DNA of 64,000 nt from Echinometra lucunter (GCA_029962745.1 CM057160.1:3354433-3418432); one strand, 5' to 3'. Shown: positions 1 to 14,500, counted from the first letter of the stretch. Notes: a model not told the origin generated them from the letters alone. Program-made: numbers and translations.

Positions 1-802
1 AGTTATGACATGTGATCTCTGCGCACGAAAGATGTTAGGTGTCTGTTCATCGCACACCTTATCCTCTAGATGCACCCCTGGTATTATCATGAGGAAATTA
101 TAATTCATTTCTTTATTGAATAGTGCATATTAACATCTTTATGGGCTTCCAAAGGACTTTGAATATTATACCCTGGCTAATTTAGCCACGCTGACATTAC
201 CATGATTACGGGGTTCGAGCATTATTTTTAAGGATGTAATTCCTGCCAGCTTTACCCTTAAAAAAAAAAAGTACCACTGTACCCCATGGTAAAATCATGG
301 TAATTTAAACATAATACTACCATATCAAATTATAATGTTTGCACCACTCATGGGTATGGTACTTTCCTCACTTGATTCGAGTCTGAAATAACGGAATATG
401 ATATATCTCAGGGAATACTCTGCCTTTTTTTGACAAATTGTTTCAATTATTGTGTTAAGTACGCACATAACATGCATAATGCTTAGTTGTACACGTAAAA
501 AAGAAAAGTTATCTAACTATCGACTATCATCTGATCATTAATGATGGAAGTTCAGGAATTTCAGTCAAGAGTGGAGATTCCTGAGCTCTGACTTAAATGA
601 AACGAAAAGACATGGCCTTGATTTTCAAAAAATAAAAATATGGTAAATATTCAGAGTTATTTCAAGAATATTAAATAAGGAAATTTCACAAAATTTGTTC
701 ACGTCGTTTCAAATGACATTTATGCCCTTCAAAACATTATGTAAACCTCGATCTGCTGCAAATAAAACCTTTTGATCAAAAGTGTCAATTTTTTTTAATA
801 CT
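1..802. other. AT-rich intergenic DNA, no gene seen
   Basis: No exon-like open frame with splice sites and no recognisable protein is visible here. A loose inverted pair of GTACCA/TGGTA words lies around 270-370 and may be a decayed short inverted-repeat element. The stretch presumably belongs to the 5' flank of the CHMP2B gene further right. Confidence 0.5.
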
Positions 803-1179
803 TACACACTAAGAAAAAAAAAGGTTTAATTTTGCACCCTAAATGCAACAATGGCAGCACCTTTTGGGATGTACTCTTGCACCCTACATGAAAAAGGTGC
901 ACCCTTTTGTCCTTGTTTGAACCCGGAAATGCCCGTCTGCACCCTTAAAGGTGCAAAGTTGAACCTTTAAGGGTGCAGAAATTTTTGCATTCAAAAGGGT
1001 ACAAAATTTGCACCTTCCCTAAAGGGTACAACTCTGCACCCTTAAGGGTTCAAAATGTAGCTCACTTCACCCTTAAAGGTGCAAAATGCTTCTAAGAGTG
1101 CAAAGTTGTACCCATACAAGAGCTCCCAGTGTTGCATTTGAACGGTGCAAAATTGAACCCTTTTTTTCTTAGTGTGTAC
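803..1179. mobile_element. Palindromic MITE-like element, ACACACTAAG termini
   Basis: The left end reads ACACACTAAG followed by an A run and GGTTTAATTTTGCACC. The right end is its inverse, GGTGCAAAATTGAACC, then a T run and CTTAGTGTGT, with TA next to both ends. The interior is a series of short inverted GCACCCTT/AAGGGTGC words, so the whole element can fold on itself. There is no coding capacity. It is probably a non-autonomous DNA transposon; the superfamily is not resolved. Confidence 0.75.
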
Positions 1180-2000
1180 ATAGTTAAAGGGTCAACGAGC
1201 TTTACAATAGCTTATAAATATGAGACCCACTTGCTTGTTAATTAAAACTCGTGTCAGAATGAAATTCGCATTGTTGAAGGATTTTAAGGTATTTTTGGTA
1301 AGTAAGTTTAATGACTGCCTTTCAAATATCATTCTCACAGCTCCATTACAGCTGTCATTAATTCAGAATTGCCATTATGCATTACAGATGAAATTTTAGG
1401 GCATCTGTTGTATCCAGGATGATCTACTTTGGGTTTTAAAACCCCGATTACAATGACATTCGATGTGTTTTGAAGTAGTTATATACCACATAGCTTATCA
1501 AGAATTGAATTCAACACAAAACAAAAAATATGTTCCCCCTAAAACATATCCCTGGTTTTTTTTGATCAGGAACCTTTGATGAAATCTGAATACAGACTCA
1601 TGTAGCTACACTTCTCAGCTACATTTCCTGGAAAATTCAGGGCAAACCCTTCAGTCACGCTTCATGTCATTTTTTGAAGTTCACAAGCCCGTGCCATGAC
1701 TTTGATGCAGCGATATCGGAACATACTTTAAGTTTACTGCGTTTGAAGGTATGCAACATAAAGTTTATTCGTTACCAAACATGCCAAATGAGTTGTGCAC
1801 CAAATTTCATGCTTGAGTGAGCAAGAGGTGAAAATGGCAAAAACTGCAGTTTTGACATCTTTTGCGCGGTGAATTTGATCTAATGCGGAGGATTTCATGA
1901 TTTGGAAGGGTGTTTGCAACTTTGAAATTGATACCTATCAATTCACGGTTGAATGAACACAATAAAAACAAAATATCACCATGTTGAAATTATCCAGTAA
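1180..2000. other. Intergenic DNA before the assembly gap, no gene seen
   Basis: AT-rich sequence with no supportable exon. It lies directly upstream of the gap that hides CHMP2B exon 1, so it may contain that gene's promoter or 5' UTR, but no clear core promoter element can be named. Confidence 0.4.
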
Positions 2001-2500
2001 NNNNNNNNNNNNNNNNNNNNNNNNNNNNNNNNNNNNNNNNNNNNNNNNNNNNNNNNNNNNNNNNNNNNNNNNNNNNNNNNNNNNNNNNNNNNNNNNNNNN
2101 NNNNNNNNNNNNNNNNNNNNNNNNNNNNNNNNNNNNNNNNNNNNNNNNNNNNNNNNNNNNNNNNNNNNNNNNNNNNNNNNNNNNNNNNNNNNNNNNNNNN
2201 NNNNNNNNNNNNNNNNNNNNNNNNNNNNNNNNNNNNNNNNNNNNNNNNNNNNNNNNNNNNNNNNNNNNNNNNNNNNNNNNNNNNNNNNNNNNNNNNNNNN
2301 NNNNNNNNNNNNNNNNNNNNNNNNNNNNNNNNNNNNNNNNNNNNNNNNNNNNNNNNNNNNNNNNNNNNNNNNNNNNNNNNNNNNNNNNNNNNNNNNNNNN
2401 NNNNNNNNNNNNNNNNNNNNNNNNNNNNNNNNNNNNNNNNNNNNNNNNNNNNNNNNNNNNNNNNNNNNNNNNNNNNNNNNNNNNNNNNNNNNNNNNNNNN
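2001..2500. other. Assembly gap (500 N)
   Basis: A run of exactly 500 N, a conventional size for a gap of unknown length. Coding sequence resumes directly on its right edge (last bases of CHMP2B exon 1), so the start codon and 5' UTR of that gene are lost in it. Confidence 0.98.
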
Positions 2501-2518
2501 AGAAGCCAACAGACAAGG
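2501..2518 (+). CDS. CHMP2B: 3' remnant of CHMP2B exon 1 at the gap edge
   Basis: The first 18 bases after the gap read as (N)AG AAG CCA ACA GAC AAG G, followed by the donor GTAAGTGG. In phase 1 this encodes K-K-P-T-D-K plus the first base of Glu, and joins exon 2 at 5059 in frame. By family comparison only about five residues (an M-x-x-L-F-type start) should be missing. Confidence 0.85.
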
Positions 2519-5500
2519 GTAAGTGGAAGTAGAATTATACCTTGAAGTTTGGTATGAAATATTTGCACTGAATTTTCATTGATCTGTTTTTTACAGCTTC
2601 AATTTTAACCCAGTTTTGCTGATGGTGATATTGGCCAACGAGACGTCGGCAGCACGAAGGCGAAGTCCCCGCGCTCAAGGCAGGGAGAGCTGGCACTGGC
2701 TAGCCGCGGTGTCGGTGATGTGCCTAACTGATGCAGAATCATCGCCATATATGAGGAATAGAGTAGACGTACAGTTCATTTGGAAGTTATAATGATATAA
2801 CTGGGATTCTAGATATTGGCTTTCGGAAGGAGGCACTAATGCACTTTCGTATCCATGTCCGATGTCGATGACTGACGGAATAAAGCACTGCAGGTGCATG
2901 CACAGCCATGACAGCACAGCACTCAGCAGTGCCGGTGGTGGTGTGTGCGACTCGACAGTGTGCTTTTATTCCGTCAGGCTTGGATATGAAAGTGCCATAG
3001 TGCTGGAAAGGATTGGAATTTTTTAAAAAAGAAGATATTTTGGCGTAATTGTGCACTGTGATTTGGGCAAACCTGGAGAATAGGGGACCGGAACGCGCGC
3101 ACATATTCATTTGTGTGCAAACAAATGCAGCCGGTTGCAGCGGCAGAGTCGGCGGCGAGGGGGACAATCTCTGCACAAGATTCATGGATGAAACATTTGT
3201 GAGTTTGAGAACATTTCTGGCAAAAATCAAAATGATTTTCACCACATAATCACACATTTGAAAGCTGAGATGACAATGTAATATATTAGTCTTAGAAGAT
3301 AATTACTTGATTAAAACATATTTTAAAGTCATTTTGAACTTGATCATGGACTTGTTACATACCCTGACTTTCGGCTGTTGCTGCCGATCTCTGCACAGTA
3401 CAAATGGCATGCGCGCGTTCCGGTCCCCTATTCTCCGGGTTTGCCGTGATTTGTGATATCATTTTATTAACATTAGGTTCACTTCACACATGTCACACGA
3501 AATTGAAGTTCAAGTCCAACCTTGACATGTCCAACCCTAATCCTCACTCCAGCCTTCATGCTGGCAAGAGTTCCATATGTACCCCCTGCTAAAATTGAAA
3601 ACAAATATAAGGATTGGAATGACATGTATAATCATTCATTTCTAATACTGAACATGGGAAAATGTGATAAATATCAAAAAATTGGTTTATTCTGTCAGAA
3701 TTGAAAGCGTACCTATAACCCTACATTTCACATTGACATCAATTTATTTAGTCAGAAAAATAAAAGCAATGCATCTGGGAGTTAGACTAATCCCGACTTC
3801 CGGGTTATAATCATTATGAGACCCTACACTTCCAACGATCTCTCGCTAGCGCAATAGATAGCGCATCGGTCTTGAAAGGTGGATGACCTGGGTTCGAGTC
3901 ACGTCGTCAGGCATGGTAAGTCAAGAAAAAAAACAGAGTTAAGAAGAAAAAGGTGAAAAATACGGTGTATCTGAGCCTCTATTTTTTTTTCTTTTTTTTT
4001 TAGTGGGGGGGGGGGTACATATGGAACTCTTTCCCTAACCCTTACCCAACCATAAATTTGATGAAAATATTGAGGGATTGTGAACTTTATTGCCTAACAC
4101 CCCTCTCACTCTGTGACACTGACTGACAGTGACATTGTCGTGAGGTGGAAGAAGTCACCATGCCATGCTGCAGGCAGTGTTTTAATAAGGCAATAAACCA
4201 CTACTGCAGAGTGAATTAGGGGGGGACTGATATGATAACACTGATTTTTTTTGGAAAGAGTTCCTCTTGCGACAGCCACCCAAATTTTTAAAGTAAAAAA
4301 TGGATCCCTTCAGTTTCACACCTTTCTTGACTTTTGTTCTCTTTCAATTGTTTCTTGACTTACCATACCTGACGAGACTCGAACCTGTACCATCAGACCA
4401 TTCACTTCTCAAGACTGATGCTTTACCGACTTCGCTAGCGAGAGATCGCTGAAAGTGAAGGGTCTCCTAATGATTATAAGCCGGAAGCCGGAAGTCCGGG
4501 GTAGTCAAACTCCCAGGATGCATTGCTCTTATTTTTCTGACTAAATAAACCGAGGTCGACATGAAATGCACGGTATCGCAGCTCAGATAAGCTTTTAATT
4601 TTGACGGAATAAACCATATTCATAGGATTTTTATGGGTGCTATAGATCTACACCCTCTAAATTAGACCTAGATCTAGACTCTAGAATATCATTCCAAGTC
4701 GTATCCCTAAATTTGGGTGGCTGTCGCAAAAGGAACTCTTCCCTTTTTTTTTTTCTTTCAATTCATGTACTGATCATCTACCATTCCCGACATGTTTGTG
4801 GAAACTCTCATGAGAATTGAGGCTGAAGTTGGATGATATTTGAAGGTTATGATGAAGGTTAACATCACCATGGATACATGTGAGTGGCAAAAGAGATCCA
4901 TAGACAGGTCCTGGGCCACGTAGGAATTGAGCTAACTCAGACCTGTGCAGTGACTACGTCTGGAATGGTATGCTCACTATACACCATACTTCTCATGATG
5001 CCTTGTACTGTATTTTGTCAAATTGATGCATGTAGACTATTTCACTTAATCTTTCTAGAGGTGATGAGGAAAACAGAGAAAGAACTGAAGAAAACTCAAA
5101 GAGGGGTAGACAGAGACAGGATCAAGTTGGAACAAGATGAAAGGAAACTAGTAAGTTATACTTTACTGTATGTTAATCACAATGCTGCCAGAGCCTGATC
5201 GGTTTGACATATTTTGAAAGTTTAAAAGCCTGTAAAAAAATAAGTAATGAAATGTGTTGATCGTTTCTATGTTATATTGTGAAGGGTTATACCTGAAGGA
5301 GTTCAAATTTGATAAAATTTGGTTGCTTGGTTGTATACTTTAAACTAGAATCCATAAATAATGAATGTCATGGATGGACAAGAACGTCAATCTTAACCGA
5401 TCAGGCTCGGCACTGCTTGTTCATGATCATCATTTGTTTATTACAGTTGGCATCTCCATCTTACAAGGGGTCTCTGACTTTCATGTCCTAACATTCCCTC

Positions 5501-8500
5501 CCTGCACTTGCAGTAGTCTTGAGCATCCTCTTTTAGCTCAACCCACCGGCTTTCTCATTCCATCATTCCTTATGTAGTCCTTGGTCTTCCTCTACCCCCT
5601 TATGACATCCACTTCCAGATTGTGTCGAGGTTTTGATTTTAACTGATGTAGCAAACTTTCATTACCTATGTAGATACGTGTCGAAAAATTCTTCATTTGA
5701 AAAAAGGAATTTGCCACTAATAAGTAGTAAAATTTATCCAATTATCTGGTTTGAGTTGCAGTTCAGGTGATACTATTCATCTATGTCTTTAATGTTGTTT
5801 TTATTTGAATCCTACTAGGAAATGGAAATAAAGAAAGCTGCCAAACAGGGCAATAAGCAGGTGAGTATGAATGGATTTCCCTTTCAAACTTCAAAAACAG
5901 ATATAATGGTGACCCTTGATTTGCGCTCACAGACATATAATAAATTTACTAGACAGAAAGCAGCCCGCGCAGATATCATTATCATGATCATGATCCTCTT
6001 TCGGATCATTTGAAGGGGCCGATAACCACCCGTTATCGCCATGATATTGATAACACTGTTGCATTATTCATGTCTATTGCGCGTATCAATTTCATTATGA
6101 CACTTTGATTTAATGTGTATTTGTTGTGCATTTATTATGCATTAACTGCGCATGCAGTAAGCTGATGCGTGTAATGTTTCATAACGCGTACAAACAAATG
6201 CTACTAGCCGGAAGCATCTTACAAAATGAATTATTCATTTTTGATCATGAATATTGATGGATGCTTAGGTCGGCCTTCTAATGGATCTGGACAAAATGGC
6301 AAAGCTTTAGGGGCCTGTTTGCGCTGGTTTGCTCCCACATTACTTCATTGTAATACAGGGAATGACAAAATATAATAAAGATTGATTGGCTGCTTTGAAA
6401 AGGCCAATTGTTTCTCTGCACATACTAAGTGTAAAAAAGGAAATTGACATTTTAGATCATAAATTATAACTCAATTGATAGAACTCGTATTACACTGAGG
6501 TGTTCACAGTGTAAAGTAGAATGGTGTCAAATTTCTTTGGACTAGGTTAGATAGATGAAAATGATTATACTGTATGTATCTGTGTATTTTCTTTTTTCTT
6601 CCATTAAAAGAATTTTCTTTTTTCTTCCATTAAAAGAATTTTCTTTAAAGGGGGTACCCAATGCTGAAACAATGTTAGCTCATTTAAAAGAGCATGATTT
6701 TATTAGCAGAAAATCATCTGCCTGAAGTTTTTTAAAAAGTCGTGTTGCCAAGGAAACCCCCAAATGTGGTAAGATTTCAGGATATTTTTGACCCCTCAGC
6801 TGTGACCCAGTTTCAACTGGGTACCCACTTTTACGTCAAAATGACGTCAAAGTGGGTACCTTGTCGCGCACTTCTAGCAAAATGCACGCAAGGTATAATA
6901 CACATTGTACAGTCTAGTGTGCAGCACAACTGCGATGCGCGAAGCTGGGTACCCACTTTTACGTCATACCTCATACTCAAATTTTTTGGTCAACTCTTGA
7001 CTTTTTATTAGAAAATTATTCAAAATGCATTGATTTCGATTGAAAATCATCAAATTTTTAATGTTATTCTTCTTAGAATTCTGTTCTCGATCATATATCA
7101 AAAAAAATTTTACCATTGTGTAATCACTTTAATTTTCTGTATCTTGCCAGGCATGTGCAATTCTAGCCAAACAACTTGTCAATCTTAGGAAACAGAAAGT
7201 TAGATTATATGGGGCTAGTGCAAAAATATCATCCGTCAATGCTCAAACTAAGGTAAGTACAAATTGTTCCAAACTACATTGATACTATTGGTAACCTGTT
7301 TACTTCTCAAATTTCTTGTTCTCATAAGCTTATAGTGGGATTGAAACAGGAACTATTAGATATCTGTAGGCCTGTAGTTAAATGATAAACCTTGATAGTT
7401 CTTGTGATATAGAGTTAACCCAACTTTAAAGTCTGTTGAAAACTTTGGTAAAGCTTGACAAACTTGTGGGGTTTATTTCTTGATTGCCTTTTTTTTTAAT
7501 GTAAACAAAACAAGCAAGGCTTTTAATACTAAGTCTACATGCAAGGCCTTTGGTTTAACGTGGAATACATGTACATTGTAAAATAAATGGTAGATGGAAA
7601 TTGGATTTCCCTAAATAAAGATGTAAATTCCCTTTTGCAAGCAGCATGTGGAAACAATTTCTCAACTCTCATTTTTTCTCTGCTTTGTAATTTTTCCTAT
7701 TTTGGGAGGTACTACAGAACTTACTAAAGCCTACAGCTTTATTAGTACAGCAATATGTTGCTCTATGATTATCCTGTTGTTCAGCCTCACACCCAGGTCT
7801 GCATGTACATCTAATATAGCTTCAACAGGACAAACTGGGGGGCATTTCATCAAGTGTCTCGTCAGTGATTTGTACTTACAAATTTGCTCTCAAGCAGTCA
7901 GATGCAAGGATTTCAGTAGCTTATACAGTTGTCGGTAAAAATCACCGACAAGACACTTGATGAAATGCTTCCCTGATCACCTTTGTCCAGTGTTGAAGAA
8001 AAAATGGCCTTCTTAACTCTTTTATGTGCCATTTAAATTACACGTCTGTGCCAAAGTATATTTGTCAAGCTGTAGCTTTACCAACATCTTCAGGTTTATT
8101 CAACAGTTTCCAGTATGCAATTAGGACATACAGGTAATTACATGTAAGGAATAATTAGGTATACAAATTAAGACTGGAAATGGGTCATTATGCAGATTCT
8201 TTGTAAAGCACAGTAGAAATCCAAATGTGTTTCCTATTATTGTGCTGATTGGCACATGTGGCACACCGGCTGTTGTGCCATTTTTCACACATGACATTAG
8301 AAAGGTTTAAGGCACCCAGAGGACTCTGTCTTGGATCCATTCAGCATTAGCTGGTTATTTGATGACGGTATTGGAGCCTGAACACGACATTCTTCTACCT
8401 GGAATGCTTAAGCTGCCAAAGCTCCGTACAGTGATCTGCGTAGGGATGCCAAATACATGTATAGTATATGTAGCATGCTCACTCATACGTATTACACAGC

Positions 8501-11500
8501 CCTGCAGTATATCTTGCAGAGGGAGGATATGTGGTTGGCACAGTAAGGGTTAAACAATAAACATCATTTCATGGCAACATTCTTTTCAAGTCTTGATCAT
8601 AACTTTTCAATCTTCTTTTAAAAATCCTCTTTGCAGTCTATGGTAGCTAACAAAGCCACAGCTGAAGCTATGGGAAGAACAGCAAAGGTGAGTCATACAA
8701 AATCTGTTTGCCACTCAGCAGATTTTCTTAGAGCATTGCTGCCTGCTGCCTCTGTTATAATTTTTTTTAGGCAGTCTGTTGTAGTTATATTCCCCCTCTC
8801 TCTCTCTGTTGTGTGTTTTTGTTTGTTTGTTTGTTTGTTTGTTTGTTTGGGTTTTTTTTTTTTTGGGGGGGGGCCTTTTGTGTTATGGAAACAGGAAATG
8901 AAAATAATATAGATGGTAATGGAGCTTAATGATGCATAGACACATCATATTGACCTCACTTTCTGCTGCCATAAAAAGTTCTGAAGCCAAACGTCACTTT
9001 AGTCCATTCAGCCACCATTAGAAAGAAATATGTTGTAGCCTTCTGGAAAAATTTGTCGACTATGTACTATACCTCTCACAGAGAGTGACAAGTTAACCCA
9101 TTGAATACAGCCACAGTGTAGGACCCCAATAAAATTCTCGTAAACTCGTAAAAGCTTTTGAATTCCTAACAGCTACTGAACGCCTCGCTGAGAGAGGATC
9201 AATAAATCCTTGAAAATACACCCTCTCGTTTCTCCCTTATTTTGGCCCCAAAATTCATGAAAATTTCAGATTACATTAGAAAGCATGATATTATTCTTCA
9301 TTTTCATTTTCTCTGAAAACAGTTTAGTATTTTTTGAAATGCAAGTATTTTTCAGTTCCAGAGGACAGTGGGAAGAGGTGTTTATTTTTTCGCGACACAA
9401 CCCTAGGAGAGCATGAATATGCAAACAATTGACATGTTACTAGACTTCAGTGGCCAGGCTAACTTTCTGTGTATTTTCATGTTTGCACAATGAGTAGTTT
9501 TCTGTAAATCTGCCTTTAAAAGTCAAGGTTTTAACATAAAACGACTGTATACTGTCACTACTGCGCATGCGCTTTCCGACTTTTTCCATGAATGAGCGCA
9601 TTACGTCATGCATATCAACCGTGCATGCTGCTAGCTAGCCCATAGCTGCACGTTGCTTGTATAGACCAACGCAGCATAGCACTGCAGCAGCCCCCAGCAA
9701 GCAGCAAGCCTTCACTGTTTATGCGAGGCCAAAATAATTGTATGCACGTAATTTTCTTTCAATTTCCTTTCTGTAAAATTGTTATTCAGTTAGCTTCGTA
9801 CAGTCACACTGCGCAGTATACAGTGCAAAGGCTGTGCATGGGACTTCACAGGGTAAATCTTGAAGGGTTCATGAATGACATTGCCTTGGATTTTTTTCCC
9901 GACATAACCGTTGGACAGGAAATTTTGAAAAGATATTCAGAGGGGACTTTCGATATACTTTGATTGCTCATATATGCAAGCCTCAATCTTGGGCAATAAC
10001 AGAAAATATGAAAAATAACATAACTTTTGCTGACTAAAATAAAAAAGGAGGCTTTTCATTTCACTAATTTTTCATATAATAAAACATGATTCTGCTACAA
10101 ATAATTATAATGATGCGTTAGAACAACTTTCATTCTTTAATTTGAAGTTTGATTCAATTCATTTGGTGGTTTCTAAGGCGTGATTTTACAGTTTAGCCAA
10201 GACTCCTCCGTAGCGATTTTACGTAAAGAAATTGTTTACTTAATGCAAATTAGGCAGCATGGAGTGGAAGCTTTCGGGCAGTTAATTGGGGTGCTACGCT
10301 GTGGCTGAATACTGAAGTTTTTCTTTCCATAGCAATCACCTGAAAAAAATAATTTGTGTACAGTATGGATACATGAAACAACCCCCCCCCCTGTCAAAAA
10401 AAAAGAATAATAAATGCATACATATATAAATAAACCAAGTCCGAGCCTTGGCATCCAAGTCCTGAGTCCTGGACATCCAAGTCCGAGTCCGAGTCCCAAT
10501 AGGAAAATTTTAAAACTGATATTTTTTACGTCACATTACCTATATAAATGCCAATATTGATAATTGCCTTCCAGTGAACTCTTTGTAACATAAATAGTCA
10601 TTTGTTTCAATGAAAACTTCAATTTGAGTTTGATTAATAGCAACTTTTCTGACCAGGAATACACAACTTTAAAGGCTTGCTCACAAATGAATAATATGTC
10701 GTAGTGACATGTTATTTCACTCGCTTGGTGCTTTAACTTTTAAGAAGAACAAGTTCATTAAGATCCATATTCGTAACAATTGCGACAGAGGGTAAGAAAT
10801 TGTAATTTGAATTGGAAAAGTGGAGACAAATATCTATGGTTAGATTTTGGTGATGTCACATCACATGCTCTATAATAATGTCTTATAAACACTGCACTAC
10901 TAATGTTTAATCTTTCAAACTGCTCAATTTTGCTTGCATTGACAGCATAAACTACATGTATGGTTGCTCATGATGCATAAAGAACATGTTCTTTCATTTG
11001 AGCAAAACTAAATTCTTACTTGTAATCAAAGCTTAAAAATTACCCAGAAAACCTCTTACATGGATATCAGTTTTAGAGCACCAATTTTTTATACCACTAT
11101 TGGTATTTATAGGTTGTTTTTTTTTTTTCTTCTGAATCACCAAATGACATTCTTTGACTAAAAGGCAAAATTGTACACAAAAGGGCAACAGATTTGAAGG
11201 TACAAAGTACATGGATCTTGATGTCATATTGCACTCAAAGAGTAAAATGTAAGAATGTGTATTTGACACAAACTAAATACTTAATAACATGTGCTTATCA
11301 AACATACAGAAACTAACTTAATGGATATTATCTTGGCAGGATTTTAAATACAACTTGAACTGAGTGCCTATCTAAATTGTGTTATTTAGACATGCAGTAC
11401 AATATTCCCACAACTGTTTGTGTTTTCTTTGGTTACGGGAAAAAAATCCAAATGATGTATTTGTTACTAATTAAAATTCAGAAATGTTGGTAGCTATGCC

Positions 11501-14500
11501 ATGTAACTTCAGGGAGCTCTGCTGGAGCTCGTTGTGGCTTAGTATTGTATTGTTCCGCCGTCCTTTAGTTGAAAAAAAAGGTTATAAAAGGAAGGAAAGA
11601 TGAAAATTTGTACTTATATATAAAACAGCAGGAGAAATAGTCTAGCAAAAGTGACGGTACATCGATTTCACGATTTGACATCATTTCTTTGGGGGGGGGG
11701 GGGGGGGAATCAAAGCTGAACTGTTTGTTCCCGCTGCATTGTATTACCAATCCAAATGACTTGTATTCACTGGATATGGGTGCACATCGGAGACATCGCA
11801 TTGCCATTGTACTCTATGCTCACAATGACAATTTACCACACACGATGCACACCTGTACATATCCCATGAATACGAGTCAATTGAATCAGTAATATAATGC
11901 GGATTATGGGGAAATTCAAGTTTCTTTCAGCGAAATGATGGTCAAATCATGATATCAAAATAGCAGGGTTTTGGGGGCATTTTTGTTTGAGGACTCAGCC
12001 GCAGACGAGTCAAGAGTCTGAATCACGACAGTGGAGTCCGAGTCCGAGTCCGAGTCCCTAAAAAAGGGATTTGGTAAAATCTGTGTACGTGCTACATGAA
12101 TACATTAAAAATTTAGAAATTCAAAAGACATAAGGCCAAATGCTACATGTAGGACACTTGTTCGACAAACTAAATTGGATAAAGTGGGAAATAAGAATCA
12201 TGAATAAATTAGGAAGTACGAAAAGAGAAAAAACAGGGCAAGTACTGCAAGAGAATCAGGAAAGGGGACCTTACCTTAGATCCAAATGAGACAGCCAAGG
12301 AAGGTTGCACAGGGGAAGAGAAAAATAGTTATGTAGTGATACTGTTGAAATGATGGTGTGAATTGAATTGGCAACAAAGAAAGCCTGAAATGATTGCCAC
12401 GTACTTAACATGTTTATGGAGATCCTTCTGTGTGTGGGAATGTGACGTCATCACTGTGCAAAAGCTCACGTAGGGGGATAAAGGCTCCCGTTCATTCTTG
12501 TGTATTTTTCACAATTTGGCATGTCTATTTCCTACATTGTCTTTTTTGTTGCAGGCTTTCCATTGTAATGGTATACTTTTCTAGAAAATATAATACCTAT
12601 TTGTATTTTTAAAATTAATCACGAGTCATACTCATTTTTTTCCTTTCTTTTATTCCGTTCTGAATTGGGGCTTCCCGAATGAGATTACTCCATTCACGTA
12701 CGTGTTGAATGGGCAGTACTTGGCTCAGAATATCGGAAATAGGGAGATAAAAATGCTATTATCTACAGAGTATTACACTCATATTGCAAATTACTGGAAT
12801 ATGATAAAAAATTCTAGATATTTTCAAACAACTGTGAAGTCGCTCGAGGCCAATGTGACTAAATATTGATCCTATGATCATTATTCATCAGCAAACCGCA
12901 GCTCATTCAGGGAAGCGCAACGGCCGAGACAGCACGCCAAGAGTCCCGGCTCTGGTCAAAGCCGACTTCGCGTTGACTCAGCGGCCCTTTGTAGCAATGA
13001 AAAATCGAGAATTTTAGCTTATTATTCTAGATAAGACAATTAAAAAGCTTTTTCACATTTGGATGACATAATACAAATATTTCTTATTGTAATGCTGATA
13101 TTTACACAACAACTTGATTGGCGGACCTGCAAATGTATGTATTTTAAGCTGAGCTGGTCCCCACAGATCCAAAAAAGCGCGGGGAAGTTGCCATCCCCCA
13201 GCGAAATGGGGCTGCCTTTTGAGGCCGACTTGTACGGTGTGTACTCTCGTGGCGTTGCGGTGAAAAGCCGTTTTAGCTGCTTGCTGTCTGATATCAAAGT
13301 CGTTCTTGTCTGAATTATCTGCAGACAGAGGACTTGTTAATTTAATTAACAATTATGAAATATTATCCACCGGAATATTCCAAAGCTTATAGTCGACACA
13401 TAATTACCATTTACAAACCTGTCTTCAAATGTGATAGCAAAATAAGGAAAAAATTCACATTTTAGCATTAGATTTCATGCGCGCTGCTAGAAAAAAATGA
13501 GTATTAGAAATGGTTCGTGTCAACCTAATTTACATATGCTGAACAATACTATTGTTCTGAAAAAAATTCTGAAAAACTGCAGTGTTCAAAATTTGACCAA
13601 AATTCCAATATTTTGTATTTTTACTATAAATTACACAATTATTTTAACATTTCAAAGCTTATATTTGTCAAAATTTCTAGACGTTATGTTAAAAATCTTA
13701 TCGAATTATTTTGAAAGAGCCTGAACATACATATTCAGTAGATGAATATACATGATAATTAAATTACCTATCCCTGTCTGTGAATTTTGATTGGTTTATT
13801 TTTCATACCATTTCTTTTTGTTTCCGATATTTTTGATCAGCTGTTTGATAACCGAACGCGCGCATTATGCAAATGAGCAAAATGTCAGCGCCCGCAACTG
13901 AAACGCAGTGTAAGTACATGTTGCGGGTGGACTTTGGAACACAAAGGCGGATACCATTGTATGCTCAATAAATTGTAGGGAGAAAATGATGACAATCGTT
14001 CTTTTGATATTATCTTGATTTTATAGAGATCACTCAAGCAATCTATTATTTTTAATTTTGCTGGTACACTGATAAGGAGTAAGCTAATTATTACAGTTAT
14101 TAGTTTGAAGGGAAAGTCCATCCCAGAAGTTTCACTGTTTAAATAAAAGGATTTAAATTTGAACAGCATTTTAAAAAAGAAATGAGCAAAATCGGTCAAA
14201 GAATAAGAAATTACACTCATTTACATTTTGTAATAAATTACTCTCGGCTCTGCAAATTGGCAACACTGATGACATCATATGTGAGCAGCTCTCCATTCAC
14301 TTTGTACATGAAATTTCACAATATTTCAATTTTTTGAAAGTTACACATTTTCTCACCCCATAGGCCAAAGTATGTTATGTAAAAGCAATTCTTCTGAACA
14401 TACATTGACTATGGGGGTTAGAAAATGTGTAACTACCAAAGAAAATGGAGAAAATGTGAAATTTCATGTACAAAGTGAATGGAGAGTTGCACGCATATGA

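Larger units (their letters stand above)
8688..14106. other. CHMP2B intron 5, bulk: no further exon seen
   Basis: It lies between exon 5 (8637-8687) and exon 6 (14788-14890). I see simple-repeat stretches (TTTG)n at about 8818-8850, G and C runs near 8870, 10382 and 11692, and GAGTCC-type hexamer arrays at about 10437-10500 and 12000-12060. A foldback MITE follows at 14107. No convincing additional exon or nested gene is visible. Confidence 0.5.

Noticed and set aside
2675..3257. ORFs of 80 and 156 codons on the minus strand
   Set aside because: They fall in inverted-repeat elements within CHMP2B intron 1, with no recognisable domain.
3838..3912. Functional tRNA gene
   Set aside because: A and B box resemblance is present, but the acceptor stem does not pair, no clean anticodon stem forms, and the block is repeated inside an inverted mobile element.
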